Assembly: GCA_902798685.1 (NCBI GenBank)
Contig: CADBXO010000014.1
Span: 30,051 to 94,050, forward strand
Direction of reading: 5' to 3'
Source of the DNA: an uncultured Bacteroidales bacterium
Lineage (GTDB): Bacteria; Bacteroidota; Bacteroidia; Bacteroidales; Bacteroidaceae
DNA: 64,000 nt
Part shown: one piece after another, positions 16,642 to 25,461 of the stretch
How the letters are laid out: each line of letters opens with the position of its first letter
Numbering within the stretch: the first letter of the stretch is position 1
The notes under the pieces: model-generated
The model's input: the letters and a program-made list of their open reading frames with translations, nothing else
Database searches by the model: none
What the model was told of the DNA's origin: nothing
Made by a program: the position numbers and the translations under genes

Positions 16642-17519
16642 TGAGAAGATTTGCACTCGTACTGTTTCTGCTGTTCGGCTCACTCCTGGCTGTAGCCAAG
16701 GTTTACAAGCCTGCAGACATCAAACCTGTCCATCTGGAGGACAGAAACCGTTACGTGTGCAATCCTGACGGAATACTTTCACGCTCCGCCGTTGACCGCA
16801 TAGATGCTGCTTTCCGCACCATTGAGGACAGCACCGGCATACAGACTCTTGTTGCAGTCGTTACGGATATCGACCCTGATGACTGCTTTGAGTTTGCCCA
16901 CCAGTTGGGTGAGAAGGTCGGCGTAGGCCGCTCAAGTTCAGACAACGGCCTGGTCATACTGCTCAGCACCGGTGAGCGCTGCATCCAGTTTGCCACCGGA
17001 TACGGAATTGAGGGCGTTCTGCCCGATGCACTGTGCAAGCGCGTCCAGGAACGTTACATGAACCGTTACTTTGCCGATGACAACTGGGATGAAGGTATGA
17101 TTGCAGGCGCCGAGGCGCTCAGGGACATCCTGCTCAAAGGCGAGTATGCCGATGATGACGAGTTCAACAGGGTGGCAGTTTTTGGAGGTCTTGGCATATT
17201 GCTGGCAGCGTTCATTTTTGTAGTCGTAATTGCGGTTATCATAGACCGTCGCAGCCGCAAATGTCCCCAATGCGGACATATTGCCCTCAAGCAAGTAGGC
17301 GTATCGACCATATCAAAGATGAACGGCATCAAAAAGGAACTGATTACCTTCAAGTGCAGCCACTGCGGTCACGTCATGTCAAGGAACCGCACATCATACT
17401 ACTCTACCGGTAGTCGCGGAGGCGGACCGCATGTAGGCGGAGGTTTCGGAGGCGGAAGCTTCGGAGGCAGTTACGGAGGCGGCCATTTTGGCGGCGGAGG
17501 TGCCGGATCACGTTTTTAA
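16641..17519 (+). CDS. TPM-domain membrane protein with zinc ribbon and Gly-rich tail
   Basis: This 292-residue protein has a signal peptide (cleavage near AVA-K20), a TPM domain (about 35-165, with RNRYVCNPDGILS and FATGYGIEGVLPD), a transmembrane helix at 180-201, a cytoplasmic zinc ribbon formed by CPQC (208-211) and CSHC (239-242), and a tail of Gly-Gly-x repeats ending GGGGAGSRF. TPM proteins have been described as phosphatase-like or photosystem-assembly factors; the role here is unknown. The zinc ribbon and glycine tail are common in Bacteroidota members. It is followed by lemA, the usual partner of this family. Confidence 0.88.
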   Translation: MRRFALVLFLLFGSLLAVAKVYKPADIKPVHLEDRNRYVCNPDGILSRSAVDRIDAAFRTIEDSTGIQTLVAVVTDIDPDDCFEFAHQLGEKVGVGRSSSDNGLVILLSTGERCIQFATGYGIEGVLPDALCKRVQERYMNRYFADDNWDEGMIAGAEALRDILLKGEYADDDEFNRVAVFGGLGILLAAFIFVVVIAVIIDRRSRKCPQCGHIALKQVGVSTISKMNGIKKELITFKCSHCGHVMSRNRTSYYSTGSRGGGPHVGGGFGGGSFGGSYGGGHFGGGGAGSRF

Positions 17520-17550
17520 AAAAGAGATATAAATCAAAACCGATACAGTT

Positions 17551-18135
17551 ATGAAAAAGAAGAGTATTTGGATTATCATTGCGGTTATCGTCGTTATTGT
17601 ACTTTGGGGTGTCAAGGTAAACAACAGGATGGTAACTATGGAGGAGAACGTAAACAAGGCCTGGAGTAACGTTGAGAACGTTTATCAGCGCCGTGCAGAC
17701 CTCATCCCCAACCTTGTAAATACGGTAAAGGGTTACGCCGCACATGAGACATCGACCTTTGAGGCTGTCGTAAACGCACGTGCCAAGGCAACTTCAATCA
17801 CAGTCAATCCCGAGAACATGACTGCCGATCAGCTCAAGGAGTTCCAGAAGGCACAGAACGAGGTTGGCGGTGCACTGGGTCGTCTGATTGCCGTCAGCGA
17901 GTCATATCCCGAACTCAAGGCCAATGAGAACTTCAAGGAACTTCAGGCACAACTTGAGGGCACTGAGAACCGCATTGCCGTTGAGCGCCGTAACTTCAAT
18001 GAGGATGCTTCCAAATTCAACACTTATATCCGCAAGTTCCCGCAGAGCATCATCGCAGGAATGCGCAATTTTGAGAAAAAGCCCTATTTCGAGGCTGAAG
18101 AGGGTGCAAACAAAGCTCCTAAAGTAGAATTCTGA
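17551..18135 (+). CDS. lemA: LemA family protein
   Basis: The 194-residue protein has an N-terminal membrane anchor (about 6-24) and a helical LemA domain. Motifs are NVNKAWSNVENVYQRRADLIPNL (quoted in part), LVNTVKGYAAHE and YPELKANENF. Family members are membrane-bound helical proteins, mostly of unknown function, and often sit beside TPM-domain genes as here. Its stop TGA overlaps the purM-like ATG by one base (TGATG), so all three genes are likely co-transcribed. Confidence 0.93.
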   Translation: MKKKSIWIIIAVIVVIVLWGVKVNNRMVTMEENVNKAWSNVENVYQRRADLIPNLVNTVKGYAAHETSTFEAVVNARAKATSITVNPENMTADQLKEFQKAQNEVGGALGRLIAVSESYPELKANENFKELQAQLEGTENRIAVERRNFNEDASKFNTYIRKFPQSIIAGMRNFEKKPYFEAEEGANKAPKVEF

Positions 18136-19304
18136 TGGAATCGAACGAACGTTATATGCTGCGTGGCGTATCTGCATCCAAGGAGGATGTACACAACGCC
18201 ATCAAGAACATTGACAAAGGTCTTTATCCCAAGGCCTTCTGTAAGATCATCCCCGATATCCTGGGCGGTGATCCCGAGTACTGTAACATCATGCACGCCG
18301 ACGGCGCAGGTACCAAGTCTTCACTGGCATACGCCTACTGGAAAGAGACCGGTGACCTGTCTGTATGGAAGGGTATTGCACAGGATGCTCTCATAATGAA
18401 TATCGATGACCTGCTCTGCGTAGGTGCCGTTGATAACATCCTTGTCAGCTCAACCATCGGCCGTAACAAGAACCTGGTTCCCGGCAGCGTAATCAGTGCC
18501 ATAATCAACGGTACCGATGAGCTCCTGGCCGAGCTCCGCGAGATGGGTGTAGGCGCATACGCCACAGGCGGTGAGACTGCCGATGTAGGTGATCTGGTAC
18601 GCACCATCATCGTGGACAGCACCGTTACCTGCCGCATGAAGCGCAGTGACGTAATCAACAACGCCAACATCCGTCCGGGTGATGTCATTGTAGGTCTCTC
18701 ATCATCAGGCAAGGCCACATATGAGAAGGAGTACAACGGCGGTATGGGCAGCAACGGTCTTACCAGCGCCCGTCACGACGTATTTAATAAGGAGATTGCC
18801 AAGAAGTATCCCGAGACTTATGACCACGCAGTTCCCGAGGAGCTGGTTTACTCAGGCGGTCTGAGCCTGACCGACAAGGTTCAGGATTCACCTCTGGATG
18901 CAGGTAAGCTGGTACTCTCACCCACCCGCACATACGCTCCCGTAGTAAAGAAACTGCTTGACGCCCTGCGTCCCCAGATTCACGGTATGGTTCACTGCTC
19001 AGGCGGTGCACAGACCAAGATCCTACACTTTGTAGAGGGCGTACATGTAATCAAGGACAACCTCTTCCCCATCCCGCCCCTGTTCCGCACCATCCAGCAG
19101 CAGAGCAAGACCGAGTGGAAGGAGATGTACAAGGTATTCAACTGCGGTCACCGCTTCGAGGTCTACCTGCCTAAGGAATATGCACAGCAGGTTATAGACA
19201 TAAGCAAGTCATTCGGAATAGATGCACAGATCATAGGACGCATAGAACAGTCCGATCACACACACCTGACCATTCACAGCGAATACGGAGTATTTGAATA
19301 TTAA
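18135..19304 (+). CDS. purM: AIR synthetase (phosphoribosylformylglycinamidine cyclo-ligase)
   Basis: The 389-residue protein is the Bacteroidota form of PurM, which closes the imidazole ring in purine synthesis. The start YMLRGVSASKEDVHNAI, DGAGTKSSLAYAYW (nucleotide and substrate loop), DALIMNIDDLLCVGA, TGGETADVGDLVRT and SSGKATYEKEYNGGMGSNG are characteristic. HCSGGAQTKILHF is the second-domain signature. It is coupled to lemA, an unexpected neighbour, and ends in front of a shared terminator. Confidence 0.93.
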   Translation: MESNERYMLRGVSASKEDVHNAIKNIDKGLYPKAFCKIIPDILGGDPEYCNIMHADGAGTKSSLAYAYWKETGDLSVWKGIAQDALIMNIDDLLCVGAVDNILVSSTIGRNKNLVPGSVISAIINGTDELLAELREMGVGAYATGGETADVGDLVRTIIVDSTVTCRMKRSDVINNANIRPGDVIVGLSSSGKATYEKEYNGGMGSNGLTSARHDVFNKEIAKKYPETYDHAVPEELVYSGGLSLTDKVQDSPLDAGKLVLSPTRTYAPVVKKLLDALRPQIHGMVHCSGGAQTKILHFVEGVHVIKDNLFPIPPLFRTIQQQSKTEWKEMYKVFNCGHRFEVYLPKEYAQQVIDISKSFGIDAQIIGRIEQSDHTHLTIHSEYGVFEY

Positions 19305-19310
19305 AAAATG

Positions 19311-19340
19311 AAACGGCTGACGGATTTCCGCCAGCCGTTT
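19311..19340. terminator. Bidirectional terminator between purM and the head-GIN gene
   Basis: AAACGGCTG and CGG pair with CCG and CAGCCGTTT around the loop ATTT, with one mismatch. The stem has A and T ends on both sides and stands between convergent genes. Confidence 0.8.
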
Positions 19341-19380
19341 ATATCGATTGTTAACTTTATCCTTTATCCTTTTTATTCTA

Positions 19381-20184
19381 TTACCAATCGATATCTCCTG
19401 ATCCGGCCTTGACTTTCGTGATATGATCGTATGAAATACGTCCGGAGATATCACCTGAGCCGGCTACTTTGGCTGTTACATTGCGGGCATGTCCGCTTGC
19501 TTTAATATCACCGCTACCGGCTACGCTGGCAGACAGATGATCGTCAATATCCACATTCACTATATCTATATCGCCAGAGCCGGCTACTGCCACTGACAGA
19601 TTATCGGCCTTGATGCGGGGTGAATACCAGTCACCGCTTCCTGAAACATTCACATTTACATCCAGTGCTTCAATACGGCCGGCTTTAAGGTATCCTGAAC
19701 CTGTAACTGATGTTGTCAGGTCAGAACATACAATCTTCTCGGTTATAAGGTCACCGCTTCCAGCTACTTTAAGGTTCATATCACCTTCTGTAATTATGTC
19801 TGACTTACATATGATACTGCCGCTTCCGGCCATTGTCAGCTGATTGATCTCAGGTGAACCCACCCTTACTCTCAGACGAACGTTACGGTAACGGGCCGGA
19901 TCGATTGTGATCTCAAGCACACCGCGTTTTACATCCGTATGAAGACGATCAAAGTACTCCTCATCACCTTCAACGATTACATATCTGTCATTAGACTGCT
20001 CATAGAACACGTCAAAGGGACATGAGTTTGAAATAGCGTCAAAAGGTTTAAGATCACGCTCCTCACAGTCGCAGTTTGTGAAATCGGCGTTCTTGGTTGA
20101 AAGCCATACTACCTGCGCATCAACGAGGTTGCATGAATACAGCAATGCACTTAAGGCATAAATCAGAAAAGATCTTGTTTTCAT
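19381..20184 (-). CDS. Head-GIN domain (DUF2807) exported protein
   Basis: The 267-residue product has a signal peptide (SALLYSC around residues 12-18, possibly a lipobox though Tyr at -2 is unusual). The mature part has eight copies of a short repeat with the core A-G-S-G-D followed by Ile, Leu or Trp, spaced about 18-22 residues apart. This is the DUF2807 (putative auto-transporter adhesin, head GIN) pattern, a right-handed beta-solenoid built from short strands. Such proteins are common in Bacteroidota envelopes and their role is unknown. It may follow metY-metA in the same transcript, with 63 bases between. Confidence 0.87.
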   Translation of the reverse strand: MKTRSFLIYALSALLYSCNLVDAQVVWLSTKNADFTNCDCEERDLKPFDAISNSCPFDVFYEQSNDRYVIVEGDEEYFDRLHTDVKRGVLEITIDPARYRNVRLRVRVGSPEINQLTMAGSGSIICKSDIITEGDMNLKVAGSGDLITEKIVCSDLTTSVTGSGYLKAGRIEALDVNVNVSGSGDWYSPRIKADNLSVAVAGSGDIDIVNVDIDDHLSASVAGSGDIKASGHARNVTAKVAGSGDISGRISYDHITKVKAGSGDIDW

Positions 20185-20185
20185 T

Positions 20186-20226
20186 TTTATAGTGTTTTTG
20201 TTTTTGTTTACTGATTACACTATAAA
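20186..20226. repeat. 10-bp inverted repeat in the leader of the head-GIN gene
   Basis: TTTATAGTGT (20186-20195) and ACACTATAAA (20217-20226) are perfect inverted copies around a 21-base AC-rich spacer. One arm ends one base from the head-GIN start codon. It could be an operator or a stem that limits translation. It is not a typical terminator, since no T-run follows on the minus strand. Confidence 0.4.
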
Positions 20227-20247
20227 GACGAAACCGCCCTGGAATTG

Positions 20248-22455
20248 TTAACCGATATCCTGCAAATTATACGGAGTTTCCTGATAAACGTAGTAATTGA
20301 GCCAATTTGCGTAGAACAGATTGGCATGTGCACGCCAGCGGTCTTTAGGTCCCTTGGCAGGATCATCATCCTTATAATAGTGCCTGGGCATCTCAATGGG
20401 GAGTCCCTTGGCAAGGTCGCGTTTGTACTCATTGTCAAGGGTATACGGGGAATACTCCATATGCCCTGTTATGAATATCTCCCTACCCCCGCGGGCCGAT
20501 ACCATAAAGACGCCGGCCTCATCGGACTCTGACAGGAGTTTGAGTTCGGGATGTTTCAGGATATCCTCCCTGCGTACCTCCGAATGACGGCTGTGCGGGG
20601 CATAGAACTCATCGTCAAAGCCACGGAAAATAGGCAGCGGCTCATCAATTGTGGTATGCTTGAATATGCCGAACTTCTTTTCAGGCAGCGGGTACTTGGG
20701 CACGCCATAGAAATGGTACATTGCAGCCTGTGCGGCCCAGCATATATATAAGGTCGATGTCACATGGGTGCGTGCCCAGTCAAAAATCTCCTTGAGCTCA
20801 TCCCAGTAAGAAACCTCCTCAAACTCCATCTGCTCCAGCGGGGCACCGGTCACAATGAATCCGTCAAACTTCTGGTCACGCATGCTCTCAAAGGTCTCGT
20901 AGAATACCTTCATATGCTCTACAGGGGTATTTTTGGAGGTGTGACTGCGCAGTTTCATCAGCTTGAGCTCAATCTGAAGGGGTGTGTTGGAGAGCAGACG
21001 TATCAGGTCTGTCTCTGTGGTAATCTTGATGGGCATCAGGTTGAGCACCACAATTCGCAGCGGACGGATGTCCTGACTGGTGGCGCGGCTGGTATCCATG
21101 ACAAAGATATTCTCCCCTTTGAGAATCTCTATCGCAGGCAGTTTATCGGGTAATTTAAGAGGCATAACCGGACTGATTATTATAAAACCGAAATATCCAC
21201 AGCCCCAATCAAGGGACTGTGAAACACCGATTGAAAGACGTACCGTTGTGGGAGTTATGTGCTGCTCGGCCAGCTCCTTTGAAGTCATCTGAGAGTGTGT
21301 GGTGGTGTAAGGATGTATAACAAGGCTCTTTACATCGGCCACGTTGGCCAGCAGTGAGAAAATCTGCAGTGAGTCAATGAACTTCCAGGTATCCTCCTGA
21401 GTGCCGTTAATCTCAAATGTGAAGATTGAACCGCCACCGTTCGGGAAATACTTCTTGTAGAGTTCATGATCGGGATGACCGGGCAGTGAAGGATGGTTAA
21501 CCTTGGCAACCTTGGGGTTCTTAGCCAGATAGTCAACTACCTTGAGTGCGTTCTCAACGTGACGCTCTATGCGCAGAGGCAGTGACTCGACACCCTGCAG
21601 CAGGATCCAAGCGTTGAAGGGGCTGATGGCAGCACCGGTATCACGCAGGATGACGGCGCGGATACGGGTTACGAATGCGGCTGCACCGGCTACATCGGCA
21701 AATACTGCACCGTGGTATGAGGGATCGGGCTTGGCAAGTGTGGGATACTTGTCGGGGTTGGCCTTCCAGTTGAATGAACCGCCGTCAACGATAACGCCAC
21801 CCAGTGATGAACCGTGACCGCCGATGAACTTGGTTGCAGAGTGTACAACGATGTCGGCACCGTGCTCCAGCGGACGGATAAGTATGGGAGCGAATGTGTT
21901 ATCCACGATAAATACTATTCCATGCTTGTGAGCGATCTCTGCTACAGCCTCCAGGTTGGTAACGTCACTGTTGGGGTTACCGAATGTCTCGGCGTAGATT
22001 GCCTTGGTGTTGGGGCGGATGGCTGCCTCAAGAGCCTCCAGGTCATTCACCTTAACGATGGTGTTGCTCACGCCCTGGGTTGAAAGTGTGTGTGTTATCA
22101 GGTTGAATGAACCGCCGTACAGGTTGTCGGCTGCCACGATGTGGTCACCGGCCTGAGCAATATTCTGCAGGGCGTATGTTACTGCGGCTGCACCCGATGC
22201 AACTGCCAGACCGGCTACACCACCCTCAAGAGCGGCAATGCGCTTCTCAAGTACATCCTGTGTGGAGTTGGTCAGACGGCCGTAGATATTACCTGCATCA
22301 CGCAGACCAAAACGGTCAGCAGCATGCTGTGAGTTACGGAACACATAAGATGTGGTCTGATAAATAGGCACTGCGCGTGCGTCTGAAGCGGGATCGGCCT
22401 GTTCCTGGCCTACATGGAGTGCAAGTGTCTCAAGATGGAATTTGTTGTTTGCCAT
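20248..22455 (-). CDS. metYA: MetY-MetA fusion: O-acetylhomoserine sulfhydrylase plus homoserine O-acyltransferase
   Basis: One frame of 735 residues holds two methionine enzymes. Residues 1-410 are MetY, which makes homocysteine from O-acetylhomoserine and sulfide; PLP-lysine 209 lies in [13 protein letters not shown]. From residue 431 ([15 protein letters not shown]) comes MetA, which acylates homoserine, with acyl-enzyme Cys in [14 protein letters not shown] and the His-Glu pair in GHMEYS. The specificity position reads APLEQMEF: Glu here marks acetyl-CoA users (Gly in succinyl-CoA enzymes), so MetA should make the very substrate that MetY uses. The last 20 residues before MetA do not match a normal MetY end. 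The start at 22455 lies just after a good promoter; the open frame upstream of it is promoter DNA. Confidence 0.9.
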   Translation of the reverse strand: MANNKFHLETLALHVGQEQADPASDARAVPIYQTTSYVFRNSQHAADRFGLRDAGNIYGRLTNSTQDVLEKRIAALEGGVAGLAVASGAAAVTYALQNIAQAGDHIVAADNLYGGSFNLITHTLSTQGVSNTIVKVNDLEALEAAIRPNTKAIYAETFGNPNSDVTNLEAVAEIAHKHGIVFIVDNTFAPILIRPLEHGADIVVHSATKFIGGHGSSLGGVIVDGGSFNWKANPDKYPTLAKPDPSYHGAVFADVAGAAAFVTRIRAVILRDTGAAISPFNAWILLQGVESLPLRIERHVENALKVVDYLAKNPKVAKVNHPSLPGHPDHELYKKYFPNGGGSIFTFEINGTQEDTWKFIDSLQIFSLLANVADVKSLVIHPYTTTHSQMTSKELAEQHITPTTVRLSIGVSQSLDWGCGYFGFIIISPVMPLKLPDKLPAIEILKGENIFVMDTSRATSQDIRPLRIVVLNLMPIKITTETDLIRLLSNTPLQIELKLMKLRSHTSKNTPVEHMKVFYETFESMRDQKFDGFIVTGAPLEQMEFEEVSYWDELKEIFDWARTHVTSTLYICWAAQAAMYHFYGVPKYPLPEKKFGIFKHTTIDEPLPIFRGFDDEFYAPHSRHSEVRREDILKHPELKLLSESDEAGVFMVSARGGREIFITGHMEYSPYTLDNEYKRDLAKGLPIEMPRHYYKDDDPAKGPKDRWRAHANLFYANWLNYYVYQETPYNLQDIG
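21198..21221 (-). other. Hairpin inside the metY-metA junction
   Basis: CACAGTCCC and GGGGCTGTG (minus strand) form a nine-pair stem with one G-T pair and the loop TTGATT, followed by a T-rich stretch. It lies within the coding junction and looks like a former terminator or an attenuation stem. Confidence 0.5.
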
Positions 22456-22502
22456 AGTTGTATGTTTTTTATTGTTATTTCGTTTTTGTTCTTTTGACGA
22501 TG

Positions 22503-22534
22503 CAAAGTTACGGCTGTTAGAAAATTCTACCAAA
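22503..22534 (-). promoter_or_regulatory. Promoter of metY-metA
   Basis: On the minus strand TTTG (22531-22534) is followed after 20 bases by TAACTTTG (22503-22510), matching both consensus boxes. The expected start site lies about 40 bases before the metY ATG. Confidence 0.8.
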
Positions 22535-22538
22535 CATA

Positions 22539-22570
22539 TTGTGTTATTAAAGAAAAACAAACTACCTTTG
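22539..22570 (+). promoter_or_regulatory. Promoter of the Lrp-type regulator
   Basis: TTG (22539-22541), a 21-base spacer and TACCTTTG (22563-22570) fit the Bacteroidota promoter. It overlaps the divergent metY-metA promoter region closely, so binding of the regulator here could affect both. Confidence 0.7.
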
Positions 22571-22613
22571 TCCAAAATCAAAGAAAATAAACCAACAAAA
22601 TCAACTATAAACT

Positions 22614-23114
22614 ATGGAAAAGGAGAATATTTCAACTATGATTGAGCCAAAAGCCGGTGAACTGGATGCTACAGACATCAAAATCCTGACCTGCCTGCAG
22701 GATAATTCACGCCTTACAACCAAGGAACTTGCCGCAAAAGTACATCTTTCAACCACCCCCGTGTTCGAGCGCCAGAAACGTCTGGAACGCGAGGGCTATA
22801 TAAAGAAGTATATAGCAGTGCTGGATCCCGAGAAGCTCAACTTAGGCTTCGTGGTATTCTGCTGCGTCAAGCTGCGTGAGATGACCCGTGAGACTGCCTA
22901 CACCTTTGAGGAGGCCGCACGTAATATGAAAGAGGTGGCAGAGTGCTACAACATCTCCGGTGAGTTTGACTACCTGCTAAAAGTCTACTGCCCCGATATG
23001 CGCTCCTACAAGGAGTTCATCATGAACGTGCTGGGCACAACCGATACCGTGGGCTCCATCCAGTCCATGTTCGTAATGAGTCCCATCAAGAAAACGTTTG
23101 GCTTATCCATATAA
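22614..23114 (+). CDS. Lrp/AsnC family transcriptional regulator
   Basis: The 166-residue protein has an N-terminal helix-turn-helix (about 18-65; LDATDIKILTCLQDNSRLTT then ELAAKVHLSTTPVFERQKRL) and a C-terminal RAM ligand-binding domain with GEFDYLLKVYCPDM. Members sense amino acids and regulate their metabolism. It is transcribed divergently from metY-metA with a shared 158-base region, so control of methionine synthesis is the natural guess. The first ATG at 22614 is chosen; another ATG at 22638 is possible. Confidence 0.93.
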   Translation: MEKENISTMIEPKAGELDATDIKILTCLQDNSRLTTKELAAKVHLSTTPVFERQKRLEREGYIKKYIAVLDPEKLNLGFVVFCCVKLREMTRETAYTFEEAARNMKEVAECYNISGEFDYLLKVYCPDMRSYKEFIMNVLGTTDTVGSIQSMFVMSPIKKTFGLSI

Positions 23115-23118
23115 AATT

Positions 23119-23144
23119 AAAGGCTTGCCGATTGGCAAGCCTTT
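23119..23144. terminator. Bidirectional terminator between the Lrp gene and pepD
   Basis: An 11-bp perfect stem, AAAGGCTTGCC / GGCAAGCCTTT, with loop GATT serves both convergent genes. Confidence 0.9.
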
Positions 23145-23147
23145 ATT

Positions 23148-24629
23148 TTATTTAGCAGGTATCGCAGCGAGAACCGCTTTCAGGTAGTCCCAAACCTTCT
23201 GGACGGATGGGATGTAGCAGCGCTCGTCGGGTGAATGCGGGCTCATAAGTGTGGGACCGAACGATACCATATCCCAGTTGGGGTATGCTCCGCTCAGGAT
23301 ACCGCACTCCAGACCGGCATGGATAGCCATAACCTTGGGCTCGGTGCCGAACATCTTCTTGTACTCCTGCTTCATCACGTGCAGAATGGGTGATGCTGCG
23401 TTGGGAGCCCAACCTGAGTAACCGCCGGTAAGTTCAATCTTGCAGCCGGCCAGGTCAGCTACGCTGCGAACGCGCAGAGCCAGAAGTTCCTTGGCAGAGT
23501 CAACGGAACTGCGAAGCAGGTTGCCGATAAAGAAATCACCCTTGTATATCTTGACCATAGCCATGTTGTTCGATGTCTCAACCAGACCGGGCATCTGGTC
23601 ACTCATGCGCTCAACACCATCCGGGCAGGCCAGAATAGCCTGGATATAACGCAGAGCTGTACCCTCCTCCACATAGAGGCACTCATCGGGATCACAGGTC
23701 TCACCCGGAGCGCACTGATAAGGCTCGAATACATAGTTGCAGCCGGGATCAGTTGCGGCATACTCAGCCTTGACCTCTGCGAATACATCGGCCACAACCT
23801 TCTTGGCTACATCCAGCTTGGCGGGATCAACGTAAACGGTAGCAAAGCACTCACGCGGAATGGCGTTACGCAGTGTGCCGCCCTCCATATCGATCAGCTT
23901 GACATCGGCCTTGGTAAGAAGAGCGTACATTACGCGCGCGCCTACCTTATTGGCATTGGCACGGCACAGGATGATATCCATACCTGAGTGGCCGCCCTGG
24001 AATCCCTTAACCGCCAGGCTGTAGCAAAGCCATCCCTTGGGCTCCGGCTTACGCTCGTACTTGCCCTTGATTGAAGCATCCAGACCGCCGGCGCAGCCTA
24101 CATAGATCTCGCCCTCGGTCTCAGAGTCAAGGTTAAGCAGGATCTCGCCCTTGAGAACACCCGGCTTAAGAGCCTGAGCGCCGGTCATACCGGTCTCCTC
24201 ATCATAAGTAACGAGAAGTTCCAGAGGACCATGCTTGATATCGTTTGATTCCAACACTGACAGTGCCAGAGCTACGCCAAGGCCGTTATCGGCACCAAGA
24301 GTCGTACCTTTAGCCTTGAGCCATTCACCGTCCACCCAAGTCTCAATGGGGTCCTTTTCAAAGTCATGCTTAACATCTGCATTCTTCTGAGGAACCATAT
24401 CCATGTGACCCTGCATGATGACGCCTTTGAGGTTCTCCATGCCGGGAGTGGCAGGCTTACGCATGATCACGTTTCCGGTCTCATCGGCAAAAGCCTCTAT
24501 ATTATGCTGCTTAGCCCAGTCCAGAAGCCATGCACGGATCTTCTCCTCATGCTTTGAAGGACGAGGCTGACGGGTAATGCCGTAAAAGTTATCCCAAACA
24601 ATCTTAGGCTGTAAATCCTTGATAGTCAT
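23148..24629 (-). CDS. pepD: Aminoacyl-histidine dipeptidase (Xaa-His dipeptidase, M20 family)
   Basis: The 493-residue product is a zinc dipeptidase of the PepD group of family M20, which splits dipeptides and other short peptides in the cytoplasm. Metal-binding residues appear in MQGHMDMVPQK, LGADNGLGVALAL and TYDEETGMTGA, with a further Asp in LLNLDSETEGEIYVG and the C-terminal His in MSPHSPDE. The length is normal (about 485). It starts at 24629 after a separate promoter and is convergent with the Lrp gene. It does not belong to the export operon upstream, whose hairpin lies between them. Confidence 0.95.
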   Translation of the reverse strand: MTIKDLQPKIVWDNFYGITRQPRPSKHEEKIRAWLLDWAKQHNIEAFADETGNVIMRKPATPGMENLKGVIMQGHMDMVPQKNADVKHDFEKDPIETWVDGEWLKAKGTTLGADNGLGVALALSVLESNDIKHGPLELLVTYDEETGMTGAQALKPGVLKGEILLNLDSETEGEIYVGCAGGLDASIKGKYERKPEPKGWLCYSLAVKGFQGGHSGMDIILCRANANKVGARVMYALLTKADVKLIDMEGGTLRNAIPRECFATVYVDPAKLDVAKKVVADVFAEVKAEYAATDPGCNYVFEPYQCAPGETCDPDECLYVEEGTALRYIQAILACPDGVERMSDQMPGLVETSNNMAMVKIYKGDFFIGNLLRSSVDSAKELLALRVRSVADLAGCKIELTGGYSGWAPNAASPILHVMKQEYKKMFGTEPKVMAIHAGLECGILSGAYPNWDMVSFGPTLMSPHSPDERCYIPSVQKVWDYLKAVLAAIPAK

Positions 24630-24665
24630 ATTCTCTATTATTAAATGGTTATATACGTAATAAAA

Positions 24666-24695
24666 GCATATCAGTCACTTTCGTGACCGATATGC
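24666..24695 (-). terminator. Hairpin ending the export operon
   Basis: GCATATC and GTCAC pair with GTGAC and GATATGC around TTTC, with one mismatch. On the minus strand it is followed by TTTTATTA. It also falls at the 5' end of the predicted pepD transcript. Confidence 0.65.
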
Positions 24696-24696
24696 C

Positions 24697-24727
24697 AAAG
24701 TTAATATTTACTGGATTATTATCCAAA
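24697..24727 (-). promoter_or_regulatory. Promoter of pepD
   Basis: On the minus strand TTTG (24724-24727), 19 bases, then TAACTTTG (24697-24704). The start site would fall inside or at the edge of the hairpin at 24666-24695. Confidence 0.65.
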
Positions 24728-24732
24728 AATAT

Positions 24733-25449
24733 TTATCCAAGGAATTTGCCTCTGTTCTGAAGGCCGAGCAATCCCGACATAAGGAAGATTATTGCCGCGA
24801 CTGCCATTGCGATGCGGTTCTTGAGCAGCGTAAGGCTCCAGATTGCAGCGTTGATGTTCTCGGGTTCCTCATACGGATTGATGGTTACATCCCATACCTT
24901 GTTCTCAACGAGCGGAATATTGCCCAGGATCATAGCCAGTATCACCGTAAGTACGGATAGTACAGCAGCGGCGTTTCCGTTGCGGATAAGGGTTGAGTAC
25001 AGGAATGCCAGGTTACCGAACAGTGTGACAGGGAGCATAAGCTGCCCTGCCATTGTGAACGGCGATACCGGATACAGCAGAATTCTGGCCAGGAAGGCAT
25101 ATACCACCAGGATCAGATATACCTCAACGTATATCATCACCAGGCGGAACAGCCATACCTTATACATGTAGTTGGGTATACCGAACAGAAGTTCCAGAAT
25201 TCGGTGATCGGCATCATTCTGAATTCCGAAGCATGAGGGATAGAACACCAGAAGAAGACCCGGTATGATAAGCTGACTGTATACCATACCGTGACTCAGC
25301 GACGTACCACGTGCTGCTGCGGTATACATAAGGAAGAAGAACAGGACCAGGCCCACCAGCAGGAACCAGATGAACTTGCCGGCAAAAATGATCCTCATAT
25401 TGTAACCGCACAACTTGGCGAATGATTTTGTTGTCTGTAATACTGACAT
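24733..25449 (-). CDS. ABC-2 type permease of the hybrid export system
   Basis: The 238-residue protein has six hydrophobic segments and no other domain, as in ABC-2 permeases. Segments include FIWFLLVGLVLFFFLMYTAA, LIIPGLLLVFYPSCFGI and a final MAVAAIIFLMSGLLGL. The coupling-type region QNDADHRILELLFGIPNY lies after the second membrane segment. It is the last gene of the minus-strand operon and starts 12 bases after the RND-ABC fusion. It is probably one of two membrane partners for the two ATPases of the locus. The substrate is unknown. Confidence 0.85.
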   Translation of the reverse strand: MSVLQTTKSFAKLCGYNMRIIFAGKFIWFLLVGLVLFFFLMYTAAARGTSLSHGMVYSQLIIPGLLLVFYPSCFGIQNDADHRILELLFGIPNYMYKVWLFRLVMIYVEVYLILVVYAFLARILLYPVSPFTMAGQLMLPVTLFGNLAFLYSTLIRNGNAAAVLSVLTVILAMILGNIPLVENKVWDVTINPYEEPENINAAIWSLTLLKNRIAMAVAAIIFLMSGLLGLQNRGKFLG

Positions 25450-25461
25450 TGGTCAACTTCT

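Noticed and set aside
22456-22581. N-terminal extension of the metY-metA frame
   Set aside because: The extension covers a complete promoter (TTTG, 20 bases, TAACTTTG) and has no similarity to MetY. The ATG at 22455 begins the conserved protein.
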